Shown here one piece after another: positions 54,621 through 62,818 of a stretch of 64,000 nt of DNA. The stretch's first letter is position 1. The number at the start of each line of letters is the position of its first letter. The translations under genes and the position numbers were made by a program. Under the pieces are notes generated by a model. That model made no database searches and was not told the DNA's origin. It was given only the letters and a program-made list of their open reading frames with translations. Source of the DNA: Leptospirillum sp037442005 (GTDB lineage: Bacteria; Nitrospirota; Leptospirillia; Leptospirillales; Leptospirillaceae); contig JBBIRA010000004.1 of the NCBI GenBank assembly GCA_037442005.1, positions 31,470 through 95,469 of the forward strand, written 5' to 3'.

Positions 54621-55487
54621 TTAAACTTTTTTGGGGCTTCCTTCTTTGTAGGGTCCCATCTTCCGGAATTTATCGTACCGTTCGGACAGAAGGCCTTCCG
54701 GTGACTTCTGGGAGAGAATCTCCAGATCACGGGAGATCATCGACTTCATTTGGGTGATGACGGCGGAGAAGTCTTTCTGGATCCCTCCCTGAGGTTCCTG
54801 GACCATCCCGTCGACCACCTTGAGCGACAACAGGTCTTCGGCGGTAATGTGAAGGCTCTGGGCGGCTTCGGGGGCCCGACCGGCATCTTCCCAGAGGATC
54901 GCGGCACAGGCTTCCGGTGAGATGACTGAATAAATGGAGTTCTCCAGCATATAGACCCGGTCTCCGACACCGATCGCCAGCGCTCCCCCGCTTCCCCCTT
55001 CTCCAATGACAAAAGCCAGGATCGGGACGCGGATCCGGAACATTTCCATGATGTTTCTGGCAACGGCTTCAATCTGTCCACGTTCTTCAGCCTCAATCCC
55101 CGGAAACGCTCCAGGGGTGTCAATAAAGGTGACAATCGGCATTCGAAACCGTTCGGCCATCTGCATGATCCGGAGGGCTTTGCGGTAGCCTTCAGGGTGA
55201 GGCATTCCAAAGTTCCGGGAAACCCTGTCTTTGAAACTTTTTCCTTTCTGATGGCCGATCACCGCCACACTTCTGTCCTCGAAAGCGGCAACTCCGGATA
55301 CAATTGACGGATCATCACGAAAATTCCTGTCTCCATGGAGCTCCAGGAAATTCGTGAACAGCCTCTGGATATAGTCAAGGGCCGTGGGTCTGTCCTGGGC
55401 CCGGGCAATCGTTACTTTCTCCCAGATTGGAATGTCGGATTTCGAAATCAGGGAATCCTTGTCACCCGGTGTTTTGAAGTCACTCAT
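54621..55487 (-). CDS. accA: Acetyl-CoA carboxylase carboxyltransferase subunit alpha
   Basis: A 288-residue crotonase-like protein that, with AccD, moves the carboxyl group from biotin to acetyl-CoA in the first step of fatty acid synthesis. It shows IARAQDRPTALDYIQRLF, FLELHGDRNFRDDPSIVSG (run FLELHGDRNFRDDP), FIDTPGAFPGIEAEERGQ and IGEGGSGGALAIGVGD, all typical. The start at 55487 follows GAGGG; the ATG at 55499 is an alternative four codons longer. trpS lies upstream on the same strand, 39 bases away. Confidence 0.95.
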   Translation of the reverse strand: MSDFKTPGDKDSLISKSDIPIWEKVTIARAQDRPTALDYIQRLFTNFLELHGDRNFRDDPSIVSGVAAFEDRSVAVIGHQKGKSFKDRVSRNFGMPHPEGYRKALRIMQMAERFRMPIVTFIDTPGAFPGIEAEERGQIEAVARNIMEMFRIRVPILAFVIGEGGSGGALAIGVGDRVYMLENSIYSVISPEACAAILWEDAGRAPEAAQSLHITAEDLLSLKVVDGMVQEPQGGIQKDFSAVITQMKSMISRDLEILSQKSPEGLLSERYDKFRKMGPYKEGSPKKV

Positions 55488-55538
55488 CCTGTCCCTCATT
55501 GTTCAGCATGTTCTGGCCGATTTCGGCTTGTTTTCCGG

Positions 55539-56609
55539 TCATTCAGCTGTTTTCAGATGGTCCGGTGTCCCCGGAAGAGACATCGCTTCACGGATCATCC
55601 GGATCGTTTTTCTGGCCTCAGATCTTGCCTTCCTGGCTCCATGGAAGAGAATCCCGTCAAGCTTTTCAGGGTTGGCCTCGATTTCCCGGCGCTTGGCTCT
55701 GGCCGGTTCGAGAATTCCTTCAATCCGGTCTTTTAAAATGGTCTTGCAGTCGATGCATCCGATGGATGCATCGCGACATCCGGAGGCAATCTGGATCCGT
55801 TCCGATGCTCCCGTAAAGACCCTGTGCAGATCATACACAGGACAGCAGTCCGGGTTCCCGGGATCTTTTCGTCGGACCCGCTGGGGATCGGTGACCATTG
55901 TCCGGATTTTGTCCCAGATGACGGGAGCGCTGTCGGTGACATATAGGCAGTTGTCGTAGCTTTTGCTCATCTTTCTTCCATCAAGTCCGGGAAGCTTGGG
56001 GGTCTCAGTCAGGAGCGGAAGAGGTTCTGGAATCACGGTCCCGTAAAAATGATGGAAGCGACGGACAATCTCCCTTGCAAGCTCCAGGTGGGGGATCTGG
56101 TCCTGCCCTACAGGGACATGAGTCGCTCTGTACAGGGTGATATCGGCCGTCATCAGCACGGGATATCCCAGGAACCCGAACATGGACAGGTTTCTGTTTT
56201 CAATCTGTTCCTGCTGATCTTTGTAGGTTGGGTTCCTGGTCAGCCAGGAGACCGGAGTAATCATCCCCAGAAGAAGGTTCAGCTCAGCATGTTCCGTCAC
56301 GTCAGACTGAAGAAAAATCGTGGCTTTTTCCGGGTCGAGCCCAAGAGAAAGCCAGTCAATGAGCATCTCTCTCGTGTTTTTCCGAAGCTTTGCCGTATTT
56401 TCATAGTTTGTCGAGAGTGCATGCCAGTCCGCAATGAAAAAAAAGCATTCGTGTGTGTTCTGCAACGTGATCCAGTTGTGCAATGCTCCCATATAGTTTC
56501 CGAGGTGCATCCTGCCGGAGGGCTGTATGCCGCTGACGATCCTTTTCCCCGCTGTCTCCGGTGTCGAGGTCTCCTGTTCCAGGGCTTTTCCGTGTTCATC
56601 CGTCGTCAA
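55539..56609 (-). CDS. trpS: Tryptophan--tRNA ligase, predicted iron-sulfur type
   Basis: A 356-residue class I synthetase. HIGH is MHLGNYMG (35-38), and KMSKS is RKMSKSYDN (213-217). In the C-terminal part Cys255, Cys278, Cys285 and Cys288 follow C-x22-C-x6-C-x2-C exactly. This is the four-cysteine spacing known from Thermotoga maritima TrpRS, where it binds a [4Fe-4S] cluster near the anticodon site. Cluster binding here is inferred from spacing alone. An N-terminal tail of about 20 polar residues precedes the core. The M50 protease gene lies 62 bases upstream. Confidence 0.94.
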   Translation of the reverse strand: MTTDEHGKALEQETSTPETAGKRIVSGIQPSGRMHLGNYMGALHNWITLQNTHECFFFIADWHALSTNYENTAKLRKNTREMLIDWLSLGLDPEKATIFLQSDVTEHAELNLLLGMITPVSWLTRNPTYKDQQEQIENRNLSMFGFLGYPVLMTADITLYRATHVPVGQDQIPHLELAREIVRRFHHFYGTVIPEPLPLLTETPKLPGLDGRKMSKSYDNCLYVTDSAPVIWDKIRTMVTDPQRVRRKDPGNPDCCPVYDLHRVFTGASERIQIASGCRDASIGCIDCKTILKDRIEGILEPARAKRREIEANPEKLDGILFHGARKARSEARKTIRMIREAMSLPGTPDHLKTAE

Positions 56610-56671
56610 AAGAAAGTCTCCATGATTGTGAAGCCGGTGAGTGTGAATGGGGAAGTATTGGCCACGTTCAA

Positions 56672-57418
56672 TTAAGGATCCATTCTTCCCAGATGAAGCA
56701 GGGCAGACGGGTCGTAAGCCATGGTAATGATCGATCGCGTTGTCGTGTCGACCAGTGGCCAGAGGGTTCTGGAAAGCAGTCCGAGATAGGGATCAAGAAT
56801 CACCAGTCCGAAAATGATCCATATTCCATAGGGCTCAATGCGGGAAAGTGGTTCCGCCAGGGCAGAAGGAAGAAGGCCGGTAGCCACCCGTCCCCCGTCG
56901 AGAGGAGGAAGCGGGATCATGTTGAAGAAGAACAAAACAATATTGACCGCAATGGATGCTTTCATCATGGCAATGAAAACGGGAAGAACCGTTGCCCAGA
57001 GCGTCGATGTGCCGGTCAACGGGAGCGTTGAGAGAAACGCATGCAAAAGGCTCATTGACACCAGCGCCATTATGAGGTTTGATCCGGGGCCAGCAAAAGC
57101 CACGAGCACGGAGTCTCTCCGGTAGTGATGCAGATTTCTCATATTGATCGGGATGGGCTTGGCGTAGCCGAACATGAGCCCCGTATGGGACAGGAGAAGA
57201 ATCAGCGGGAGAATGATCGTGCCAAAAGGATCAACATGGACCAGCGGGTTAAAGGAAAGACGTCCCATCATTCGGGGGGTCGGGTCACCCAGACGGTCCG
57301 CGACCAGGCCATGGGCCAGTTCATGGAAGGTGACGGCCAGAAGGACCGGCAGTCCCCAGATAATCAGCTTGAACCCAAACTCCATTAACCAGGTCATGCC
57401 TGAATCAAAGTGAAACAA
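56672..57418 (-). CDS. Site-2 protease family (M50) membrane metalloprotease
   Basis: A 248-residue integral membrane protein with about six helices. The zinc motif HELAH (32-36) lies in the second helix, and the distal ligand in NMIPLPPLDGGRV. These mark the compact group of site-2 proteases without PDZ or CBS domains. Such enzymes cut membrane proteins within the bilayer; the substrate is not known. Start is TTG at 57418 after CGGAGAAC. It probably heads an operon with trpS and accA. Confidence 0.9.
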   Translation of the reverse strand: MFHFDSGMTWLMEFGFKLIIWGLPVLLAVTFHELAHGLVADRLGDPTPRMMGRLSFNPLVHVDPFGTIILPLILLLSHTGLMFGYAKPIPINMRNLHHYRRDSVLVAFAGPGSNLIMALVSMSLLHAFLSTLPLTGTSTLWATVLPVFIAMMKASIAVNIVLFFFNMIPLPPLDGGRVATGLLPSALAEPLSRIEPYGIWIIFGLVILDPYLGLLSRTLWPLVDTTTRSIITMAYDPSALLHLGRMDP

Positions 57419-57435
57419 TTGTTCTCCGATAAGAA

Positions 57436-57463
57436 AGACGCTCCCTGACTGATTCCGGGAGCG
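57436..57463 (-). terminator. Likely intrinsic terminator after the LppC-like gene
   Basis: Minus strand CGCTCCC (57463-57457) and GGGAGCG (57445-57439) form a seven-pair stem with an 11-base loop, followed by the T-rich TCTTTCTT. Confidence 0.6.
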
Positions 57464-57505
57464 ATTATGGACCTGCCTTATGATGCGTATATTTTGTATT
57501 CTTTT

Positions 57506-59641
57506 TTATTCCTGCCCGTCGACCCAGAAGCGATTTTCCTGAACCCACTTCCCGTCATTATACCCGAAAACCCCGACATGTTTCTCGGACAACCCGGAAT
57601 CATTCCACCGGATGGATCCGGAAAGTGCCTTATAATGCGTTTTCTGCCGGATGATGTAAGCGAGTTGTCGGGACGTTGTGACCCTTTTCTGAATCGATTG
57701 ATTGATCAGTTCAGCTGCATCGATGGTCTGAAGGGCGAACGGGTCCGGAAAGGCTCCGTAGGTCCCGGTATAGGCTCTGACATCGGGATTTTCGATCGGT
57801 AACGCGTTGGGAGTGAAACCGGCAACCGACTTCACTGAGCCCAGCAGGGCGATATCCGGAATTCGTTCACCAGACATCAATGTTTCATTTCCGATGATCA
57901 GCTGGTTCTGGATTCCTTTGTAGGCAAGCTCCCGCAAGATCAGCTCCGGGTGGCCGGAAATATCGGGGAGAAAAATGGTCCGGAACGGAGGGTAAAAGAA
58001 AGAGCGTTTGCTCCCGGATGAACCGGAACCTTCAAAAAGGGTAAATCGCTCTCCTTTGTAGGAGACAAGATCCGGCCCCAGAATCCTGATGTCCGGGTTC
58101 TTCGTGCCGATTGAAGTGACAGGAATCACTTGCCCCAGCGTTTTTATCTCTTCAACAGCGGACTGGATATCGGCATTGCGGGGATTATAGGGAAACCCCT
58201 GGAGGTAGACTCCCCCGTTCCGGGTCAGCGTTTTTTTAAAAACTCCTGTCAGAAGCTTGCCATAGGGAAGCTGCGGATAAAGCGAGATCGCATTTCCTTT
58301 AGGGTTGACCGCCAGGGACTCAAGCGCTGCCGCTTTTCCGATCATTTCCGGGAGAGTGGCGACACTGCGGAGCCCCTTGATTCCGGGTGGGGCAAAAAGC
58401 GTCGGTGTAATGGCGATCAGTCTCTGTGACCGGAGTATAGAGGAAAGCTTTTTCAAATCTCCAGGAAGAATCGGGCCAATCAGGGAAACAACGCCATCTT
58501 TTTTTTCCATTTCTGAAAAAGTTGTTAACAGGCTGGAGCCTGGTCCGGTTGTCCGGACCAGGGGAGCCCACCGATGGACCTGATGGGCCTTGTAGGCGGC
58601 ATAGACTCCTCTCAGGACCGAGCGGAGGTAAGGAGCGAGAGGGTTCTTTGATAAAGGAGGAATGATGAGACCAACAAGACGCTGCTCGCTGGGGAGCGTC
58701 AATGTGTTCAGGCTGTCCTGTACCTCTTTTGTCAGAGTGGATGAGGGGTAGGAAGATAGCAGAAGAATCCCCTCCATCTCGGCTGGGATAGTGTCCTTAT
58801 TGGCTTTATGAATGGCCATTGACTGGAAGAGAGCGGCATCTCCCGGAAAGCTTTCAGGAAACTCCGACCTGATTCTTTCAGCATCAGCAGGTTGGGTGAG
58901 GTGCTCTTTGATAAGCTGTTCAATGAGGGGGGACATCTGGTTCTGGTATTCCCGGATCATTTTTGCTCGGGCTTTCCCGAACAGAATAATCGCGTCGATC
59001 GGTTGGGTCTTCCCCAGGATCGGGGCCAGCGCTTTTGTGGCGGCTAAGGCCCAGGCCGGCTTGTCCAGTGAGGGATAAATTCCCAGCAGGTAGTGCGTTG
59101 TTCCCAGATCGTTCTTGAGCGCATTGTCAGCCATTCCTATAGAGTACAGATAAGCTGTTTTTTCCTGGGGCGAGCTTTGGGCCAGGATCTGGGACTTGAG
59201 AAGAGGCAGTAAAAGGTTCAGGACGGCCGGATTCTGGGACAGGTGGCGGTCTGCAGTTGCCAGCCCCAGGTAGACTCCCATGGGGATCTTGTTTTCAGGG
59301 TAGTCCAGAAGGATATTTTCATAAAGGTTTTTGGCCTGACCATCGTTTCCGGACTTCAGCGCATTTTCGGCTTTGGCCAGTTCCATGGAGAGGGAAATAT
59401 CGGAGACCTTGGGTAACGGTGGCTGCGAGACGCTGATGACCGGAACCGCGGGCATGACCTGGGCCGGAATGGATTCAGGGGCCGAAGAAGCGGCCAGTGT
59501 GAGTGAAGGAACGGCGGTAAGGCTTAAGGTGAGCCCGGTGGTGAGAATGAAGAACAGAAAAAAAAGGAATGATTTACTTTTGAAAACGTTCCCCATCCTG
59601 CTTTTATCATTCCCTCCGTCATCCAGAATCTGTTTCCGCAT
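57506..59641 (-). CDS. LppC/LpoA-like exported protein (TPR plus periplasmic-binding fold)
   Basis: A 711-residue protein. After a polar start comes a signal helix (FLFFLFFILTTGLTLSL) with cleavage near SLTLA. The first half is helical repeats (AENALKSGNDGQAKNLYENILLDYP, run AENALKSGNDGQAKNLY). The second half, from about residue 300, resembles the type I periplasmic-binding fold of LpoA and branched amino-acid binding proteins (VVSLIGPILPGDLKKLSSIL, RLIAITPTLFAPP). LpoA activates a penicillin-binding protein. No lipobox cysteine is seen. The start is ATG 59641 after AAAAGG; ATG 59596 would give a tighter signal. It is divergent from the amidase gene, with about 300 bases between that hold no gene. 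Confidence 0.72.
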   Translation of the reverse strand: MRKQILDDGGNDKSRMGNVFKSKSFLFFLFFILTTGLTLSLTAVPSLTLAASSAPESIPAQVMPAVPVISVSQPPLPKVSDISLSMELAKAENALKSGNDGQAKNLYENILLDYPENKIPMGVYLGLATADRHLSQNPAVLNLLLPLLKSQILAQSSPQEKTAYLYSIGMADNALKNDLGTTHYLLGIYPSLDKPAWALAATKALAPILGKTQPIDAIILFGKARAKMIREYQNQMSPLIEQLIKEHLTQPADAERIRSEFPESFPGDAALFQSMAIHKANKDTIPAEMEGILLLSSYPSSTLTKEVQDSLNTLTLPSEQRLVGLIIPPLSKNPLAPYLRSVLRGVYAAYKAHQVHRWAPLVRTTGPGSSLLTTFSEMEKKDGVVSLIGPILPGDLKKLSSILRSQRLIAITPTLFAPPGIKGLRSVATLPEMIGKAAALESLAVNPKGNAISLYPQLPYGKLLTGVFKKTLTRNGGVYLQGFPYNPRNADIQSAVEEIKTLGQVIPVTSIGTKNPDIRILGPDLVSYKGERFTLFEGSGSSGSKRSFFYPPFRTIFLPDISGHPELILRELAYKGIQNQLIIGNETLMSGERIPDIALLGSVKSVAGFTPNALPIENPDVRAYTGTYGAFPDPFALQTIDAAELINQSIQKRVTTSRQLAYIIRQKTHYKALSGSIRWNDSGLSEKHVGVFGYNDGKWVQENRFWVDGQE

Positions 59642-59951
59642 GATAGGCCTTTTCGGGTAGGAGAGAGATTTTGTGTGACATAGTCCAGACATGGAAAAAG
59701 AGTACAGGATCCCTATTGTCTGAATCAAGAAACGGTTTTGAGAGGAAGAGTGGCTGATCAGCAAGGAGAAACGGGCCATAAAAATCGATTGAACCTTATT
59801 GTTACGAGGTGGTCTTGTATTTTTATCGGAAACGTCATAAGTTAAAGATTGTTTTTTTAAAGATTTCCATAGGTGAAAGCTTTTAATGGACCATGGTCCT
59901 GTAAACAGGGGCCAGACGGGTCGGTTTTATGTTCAGGGAAGGTGGTCTGAA

Positions 59952-61355
59952 ATGACTTTAAAAAGACTGATGGTGGGGTTCACGGCAGCCTTTTTGTTTA
60001 TCTCTTCAGGGTCGTTCGAGACTGTCTTTTTCTCCCCTCAAACGGCCGAAGCCTCTTCGCTCAGTTTCCTCACAAAGCTTAAGGTTGGCCTTCACCATGA
60101 TCATATCCGGGTGGTGGCTGTTCTTGACGGACCTGCTGCCAGATCAGAAGAGAGCGTTGACAAGGGGCAGGAGGTCATCCGTCTGGTGGGTGTGATGCCC
60201 TCCCCTTCCCTCAAAAAGGATTACCGGATTAACAATCGCAGTTCCAAAAAGCTGATCAGTGAAATTACGGTAGTCTATAAGCCTGGCAGAAGAACCACTT
60301 TCCTGTATCTTAAGAACTCATCCGGTTTGGGTGCCGCTCATCTTTTTACACTCGACCGGCCTTCAAGAATTGTGGTGGACTATCCGGTGACACAATCCGG
60401 CAAGGTCTCCGCACCCTCACACCGGAAAAAACAATCCGTTTCCCGTAAGTCCCCCCCCTCCTCCTCAAAAGTCTCTCCGTCCCCTTCTGTCCCGTCGCAG
60501 GCGACAACCCCCGGTAATCACGGGAAGGTCTATGTTATTCCAGGGCAGGAACTGAAAGAGAAAGAAAAAAAGACGGGAACGGAGCCGGTTCAGGAATCCC
60601 GGGTGATTGAATCCGATTACCCCGTACCCGTTTCAAGCCATCGCTTCAGGGTCGTTCTTGATGCCGGACATGGCGGAAAAGATTGCGGGACGACTTCCGT
60701 CAATGGCTATTGTGAAAAAGATCTGGTTCTCGATATTGTCCGCCGCTTGGGATCTCTTCTGGAAAACGACGGACGGTTCCGGGTGTTCTATACCAGAACA
60801 GATGACACGTTTATTTCTCTCAAGAACCGCACCAGGATTGCCAACCGGGACCATGGAGATCTTTTCCTTTCCGTTCATGCCAATGCTGATCCGGACCCTT
60901 CTGTTCGTGGCATCCAGACTTATCTTTTGACCCTTCATTCTAAAGATAAAAGAGCCATGGCTCTCGCGAAACGGGAGAATGCCTCACTGGGAGCGGCCGG
61001 GGACCTCGGAGCGATTCTTCTGACCTTGAGGATCAATCACAAGAAGAAGCACTCCATGGAATTGGCCACCTCTCTTGATCATTCACTGATCGGGACGCTC
61101 AGCTCCCATTATTCTGGTATCCGGGATTTCGGGGTCAAGCACGCTCCTTTCTATGTCATTATGGGGACATCGATGCCAGCTGTTCTGACGGAAGTGAATT
61201 TTCTCTCCAATCGAAGAGACGCGGCATTAATGGCGCAGGGATCCTACCGGCAACGGGTGGCGGAAGGTCTTTATCGCGGGATTGTCTCCTATGACCGGTG
61301 GGTTCATCCGGAAACGGTCAACCGGTTGGCAAAAGCCCAGATTCATCCGGAGTAG
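59952..61355 (+). CDS. N-acetylmuramoyl-L-alanine amidase (AMIN + Amidase_3, AmiC type)
   Basis: A 467-residue periplasmic zinc amidase that splits the amide link between MurNAc and the stem peptide during daughter cell separation. A signal peptide (LMVGFTAAFLFISSG) is followed by an AMIN domain (about 35-150), a Ser/Pro/Lys-rich linker, and the catalytic domain with zinc ligands in VVLDAGHGGKDCG (His), YCEKDLVLDI (Glu) and LSVHANAD (His), and the catalytic Glu in LTEVNFLSN. The start at 59952 has AAGGTGG six bases upstream; an earlier ATG at 59886 adds a tail that would spoil the signal. It has its own terminator at 61378. Confidence 0.92.
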   Translation: MTLKRLMVGFTAAFLFISSGSFETVFFSPQTAEASSLSFLTKLKVGLHHDHIRVVAVLDGPAARSEESVDKGQEVIRLVGVMPSPSLKKDYRINNRSSKKLISEITVVYKPGRRTTFLYLKNSSGLGAAHLFTLDRPSRIVVDYPVTQSGKVSAPSHRKKQSVSRKSPPSSSKVSPSPSVPSQATTPGNHGKVYVIPGQELKEKEKKTGTEPVQESRVIESDYPVPVSSHRFRVVLDAGHGGKDCGTTSVNGYCEKDLVLDIVRRLGSLLENDGRFRVFYTRTDDTFISLKNRTRIANRDHGDLFLSVHANADPDPSVRGIQTYLLTLHSKDKRAMALAKRENASLGAAGDLGAILLTLRINHKKKHSMELATSLDHSLIGTLSSHYSGIRDFGVKHAPFYVIMGTSMPAVLTEVNFLSNRRDAALMAQGSYRQRVAEGLYRGIVSYDRWVHPETVNRLAKAQIHPE

Positions 61356-61377
61356 TGTTCACTAAAAGACCATCGGG

Positions 61378-61427
61378 TCAGGGGAAGAATCATGACAGAA
61401 TAATGGTTCTTTCCCTGATGAATTTTT
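61378..61427 (+). terminator. Intrinsic terminator after the amidase gene
   Basis: A stem of about 16 pairs with two non-Watson-Crick pairs (TCAGGG-AAGAA-CAT with ATG-TTCTT-CCCTGA, 61378-61418), followed by TGAATTTTTG. Confidence 0.75.
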
Positions 61428-61454
61428 GATCAAAGTCTCGTTTTGTGCTAACAT
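61426..61454 (+). promoter_or_regulatory. Predicted promoter of the small zinc ribbon gene
   Basis: TTGATC (61426-61431), 17-base spacer, TAACAT (61449-61454), about 105 bases before the ATG at 61560. Confidence 0.45.
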
Positions 61455-61559
61455 ATAAAGTCTTGGCATGAGGGTATTTTATTTTTATTCAGATCCCTCT
61501 CGAAGCTGTTTTCATGTCTGACTTATCTGGTTTGCTGACAGAATATAAAGGGGGTCGTA

Positions 61560-61727
61560 ATGGATGAGCCCGAAGAGATTGATCTTGATGAGCTTGAATT
61601 ACCTCTCCACATCCCAAAGAAGAATGGACCCGACTGTCCTTTTTGTGGAGAACCCACTCTTTCGGTTGATGGAGATTATGTTTGTATCGATTGTAATGGA
61701 ACATGGTATGGACCCAATATAGGCTGA
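61560..61727 (+). CDS. 55-residue acidic zinc-ribbon protein
   Basis: The short frame begins MDEPEEIDLDELELPLHI, a very acidic segment, and continues CPFCGEPTLSVDGDYVCIDC, a zinc ribbon with two C-x2-C pairs 13 residues apart, ending NGTWYGPNIG. AAGGGGG lies five bases before the ATG. It is flanked by its own predicted promoter and by a strong terminator, so it is almost certainly an independent gene. I do not know the family. It could be a protein-binding adaptor or a transcription-associated zinc ribbon. The match of an acidic N-terminus with one ribbon offers no specific reaction. Confidence 0.75.
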   Translation: MDEPEEIDLDELELPLHIPKKNGPDCPFCGEPTLSVDGDYVCIDCNGTWYGPNIG

Positions 61728-61736
61728 TTTACGACA

Positions 61737-61763
61737 GGACCGGTGTTCTGCCGGTCCTTCTTC
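61737..61763 (+). terminator. Intrinsic terminator after the zinc ribbon gene
   Basis: A perfect seven-pair stem GGACCGG/CCGGTCC (61737-61743 and 61751-61757) followed by TTCTTCTTT. Confidence 0.8.
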
Positions 61764-61786
61764 TTTCCCTTTTTTCATCATCACAT

Positions 61787-61863
61787 GCCCCCGTAGCTCA
61801 GGTGGACAGAGCAGAGGTTTCCTAAACCTTGTGTCGGGTGTTCGAGTCACCCCGGGGGCACCA
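61787..61863 (+). tRNA. tRNA-Arg (CCT)
   Basis: A 77-base cloverleaf: acceptor GCCCCCG/CGGGGGC, D-arm TAGCTCAGGTGGACAGAGC, anticodon stem AGGTT/AACCT with loop TTCCTAA giving CCT, T-loop GTTCGAGTC and encoded ACCA. It decodes AGG codons. tRNA 3' ends are common integration sites, and the next 370 bases hold a small orphan frame and a long inverted repeat. Confidence 0.95.
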
Positions 61864-61899
61864 TATTTCTGTACTCCTAAAATAAAAAGGAGATCAGAC

Positions 61900-62070
61900 A
61901 TGACTCATTTTACAGGCGAGTTGGCCTTTTTATCTCTTCTTTCAGCAGCAGCCAGCCACTTTTCCCTCTTCATTGTTAATAAATCGGAAAATTGGGCGAA
62001 ACGGCTTGCGATTGGAACGCCCTTCGAAAGCGATGGCAAGCTACGGAACAACTACGGAAAATTTTTTTAA
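61900..62070 (+). CDS. Possible 56-residue protein beside tRNA-Arg
   Basis: AAGGAG stands seven bases before the ATG at 61900. The predicted protein has a hydrophobic first half (LAFLSLLSAAASHFSLFIV) and a basic, polar second half (KSENWAKRLAIG, GKLRNNYGKFF). The last codons lie within the left arm and loop of the inverted repeat at 62041-62089. I do not recognise it. The strong ribosome site favours translation, while the short length and the odd 3' end leave room for chance or for a remnant of an integrated element. Confidence 0.4.
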   Translation: MTHFTGELAFLSLLSAAASHFSLFIVNKSENWAKRLAIGTPFESDGKLRNNYGKFF

Positions 62071-62089
62071 TTCCGTAGTTGTTCCATAG
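62041..62089. repeat. Long inverted repeat with internal direct repeats
   Basis: A 15-base perfect stem (62045-62059 with 62071-62085), extendable to 19 with one mismatch, around an 11-base A/T loop. The left arm itself contains CTACGGAA twice, 11 bases apart. It may be a terminator-like or att-like hairpin; no flanking T-run exists. The 140 bases from here to the M15 peptidase stop hold nothing else that I can see. Confidence 0.7.
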
Positions 62090-62229
62090 GCGAACCCCCA
62101 TCATCTCACAGGTCCGGATTTCTTGGGGACGAAGCATTATCCCCCATCTGTATTGGACCTCGACTCAACCGGCTATCCATTATAGTCCTGTCCGGGAATC
62201 TCTTCCTGCTACAACCCCGTCATCACGGC

Positions 62230-62802
62230 TTACTTTCCATGCCAGGAGCGGACCCGACCGCAATCGATATGCACAAAACCTGAATGGGGGTAATAACCGA
62301 CCCCTCCTCCACGCATGGACAGGGCAACTTGATGCAGATGCTCGAGTGTTCTCCCGGGAATCCTGATGTCGGCCGCTTTTCCGTCCATATGGAGGCTGTG
62401 CAAGGCGACTCCTTTTGAGTGTTTTCGAAGCATGGCATTGGTTTTCGGGGACCGGTACCCCGAAATCAGATGAATATGATCTTCTGTCTCAAGGTGCATC
62501 CGTGTCTGATACAAAAGCTCAAGAAGCCTGTGATCAATTTTCTTCTGGTCCCCCGTTCTGAAATCTCTCATCAGATGATTGATGGCCAGCAGTCCCTCAG
62601 GAAGGTAGTCACCATCAGCCCAATAGGCTGTGTTTATGTGTTCTCCGGTATGGAGGTTGAGAAAAGACAGGGACCGCTCTCTTTCGGGCGGTGCCGGACG
62701 ACCCAGGACAATATTGGGAAAAAAGAAGACAGCCGATACGCAAAGAGCTGTTTTGAAAAAACCTCTTCTGGTGAGGTCGGTGTGTTCTCTTGAAAAAGAC
62801 AT
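62230..62802 (-). CDS. Tat-exported M15-type peptidase (DUF882/YcbK)
   Basis: A 190-residue periplasmic protein. The N-terminus has a twin-arginine signal, LTRRGFFKTALCVSAVFFF. The mature part has ISGYRSPKTNAMLRKHSKG, then LHSLHMDGKAADIRIPG with the zinc His and Asp, and GYYPHSGFVHIDCGRVRSW with the second His, as in YcbK/MepK-like endopeptidases that cut peptidoglycan crosslinks. AAGGA lies eight bases before the ATG at 62802. An upstream extension of this frame lies within the L,D-transpeptidase gene and is not used. It forms an operon with that gene, 16 bases apart. Confidence 0.88.
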   Translation of the reverse strand: MSFSREHTDLTRRGFFKTALCVSAVFFFPNIVLGRPAPPERERSLSFLNLHTGEHINTAYWADGDYLPEGLLAINHLMRDFRTGDQKKIDHRLLELLYQTRMHLETEDHIHLISGYRSPKTNAMLRKHSKGVALHSLHMDGKAADIRIPGRTLEHLHQVALSMRGGGVGYYPHSGFVHIDCGRVRSWHGK

Positions 62803-62818
62803 CTCTGCTTTCCTTCTG

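Noticed and set aside
59886..59951. Earlier ATG for the amidase giving 22 extra residues
   Set aside because: The extra residues are polar and would precede the signal peptide; the ATG at 59952 has a proper ribosome site.
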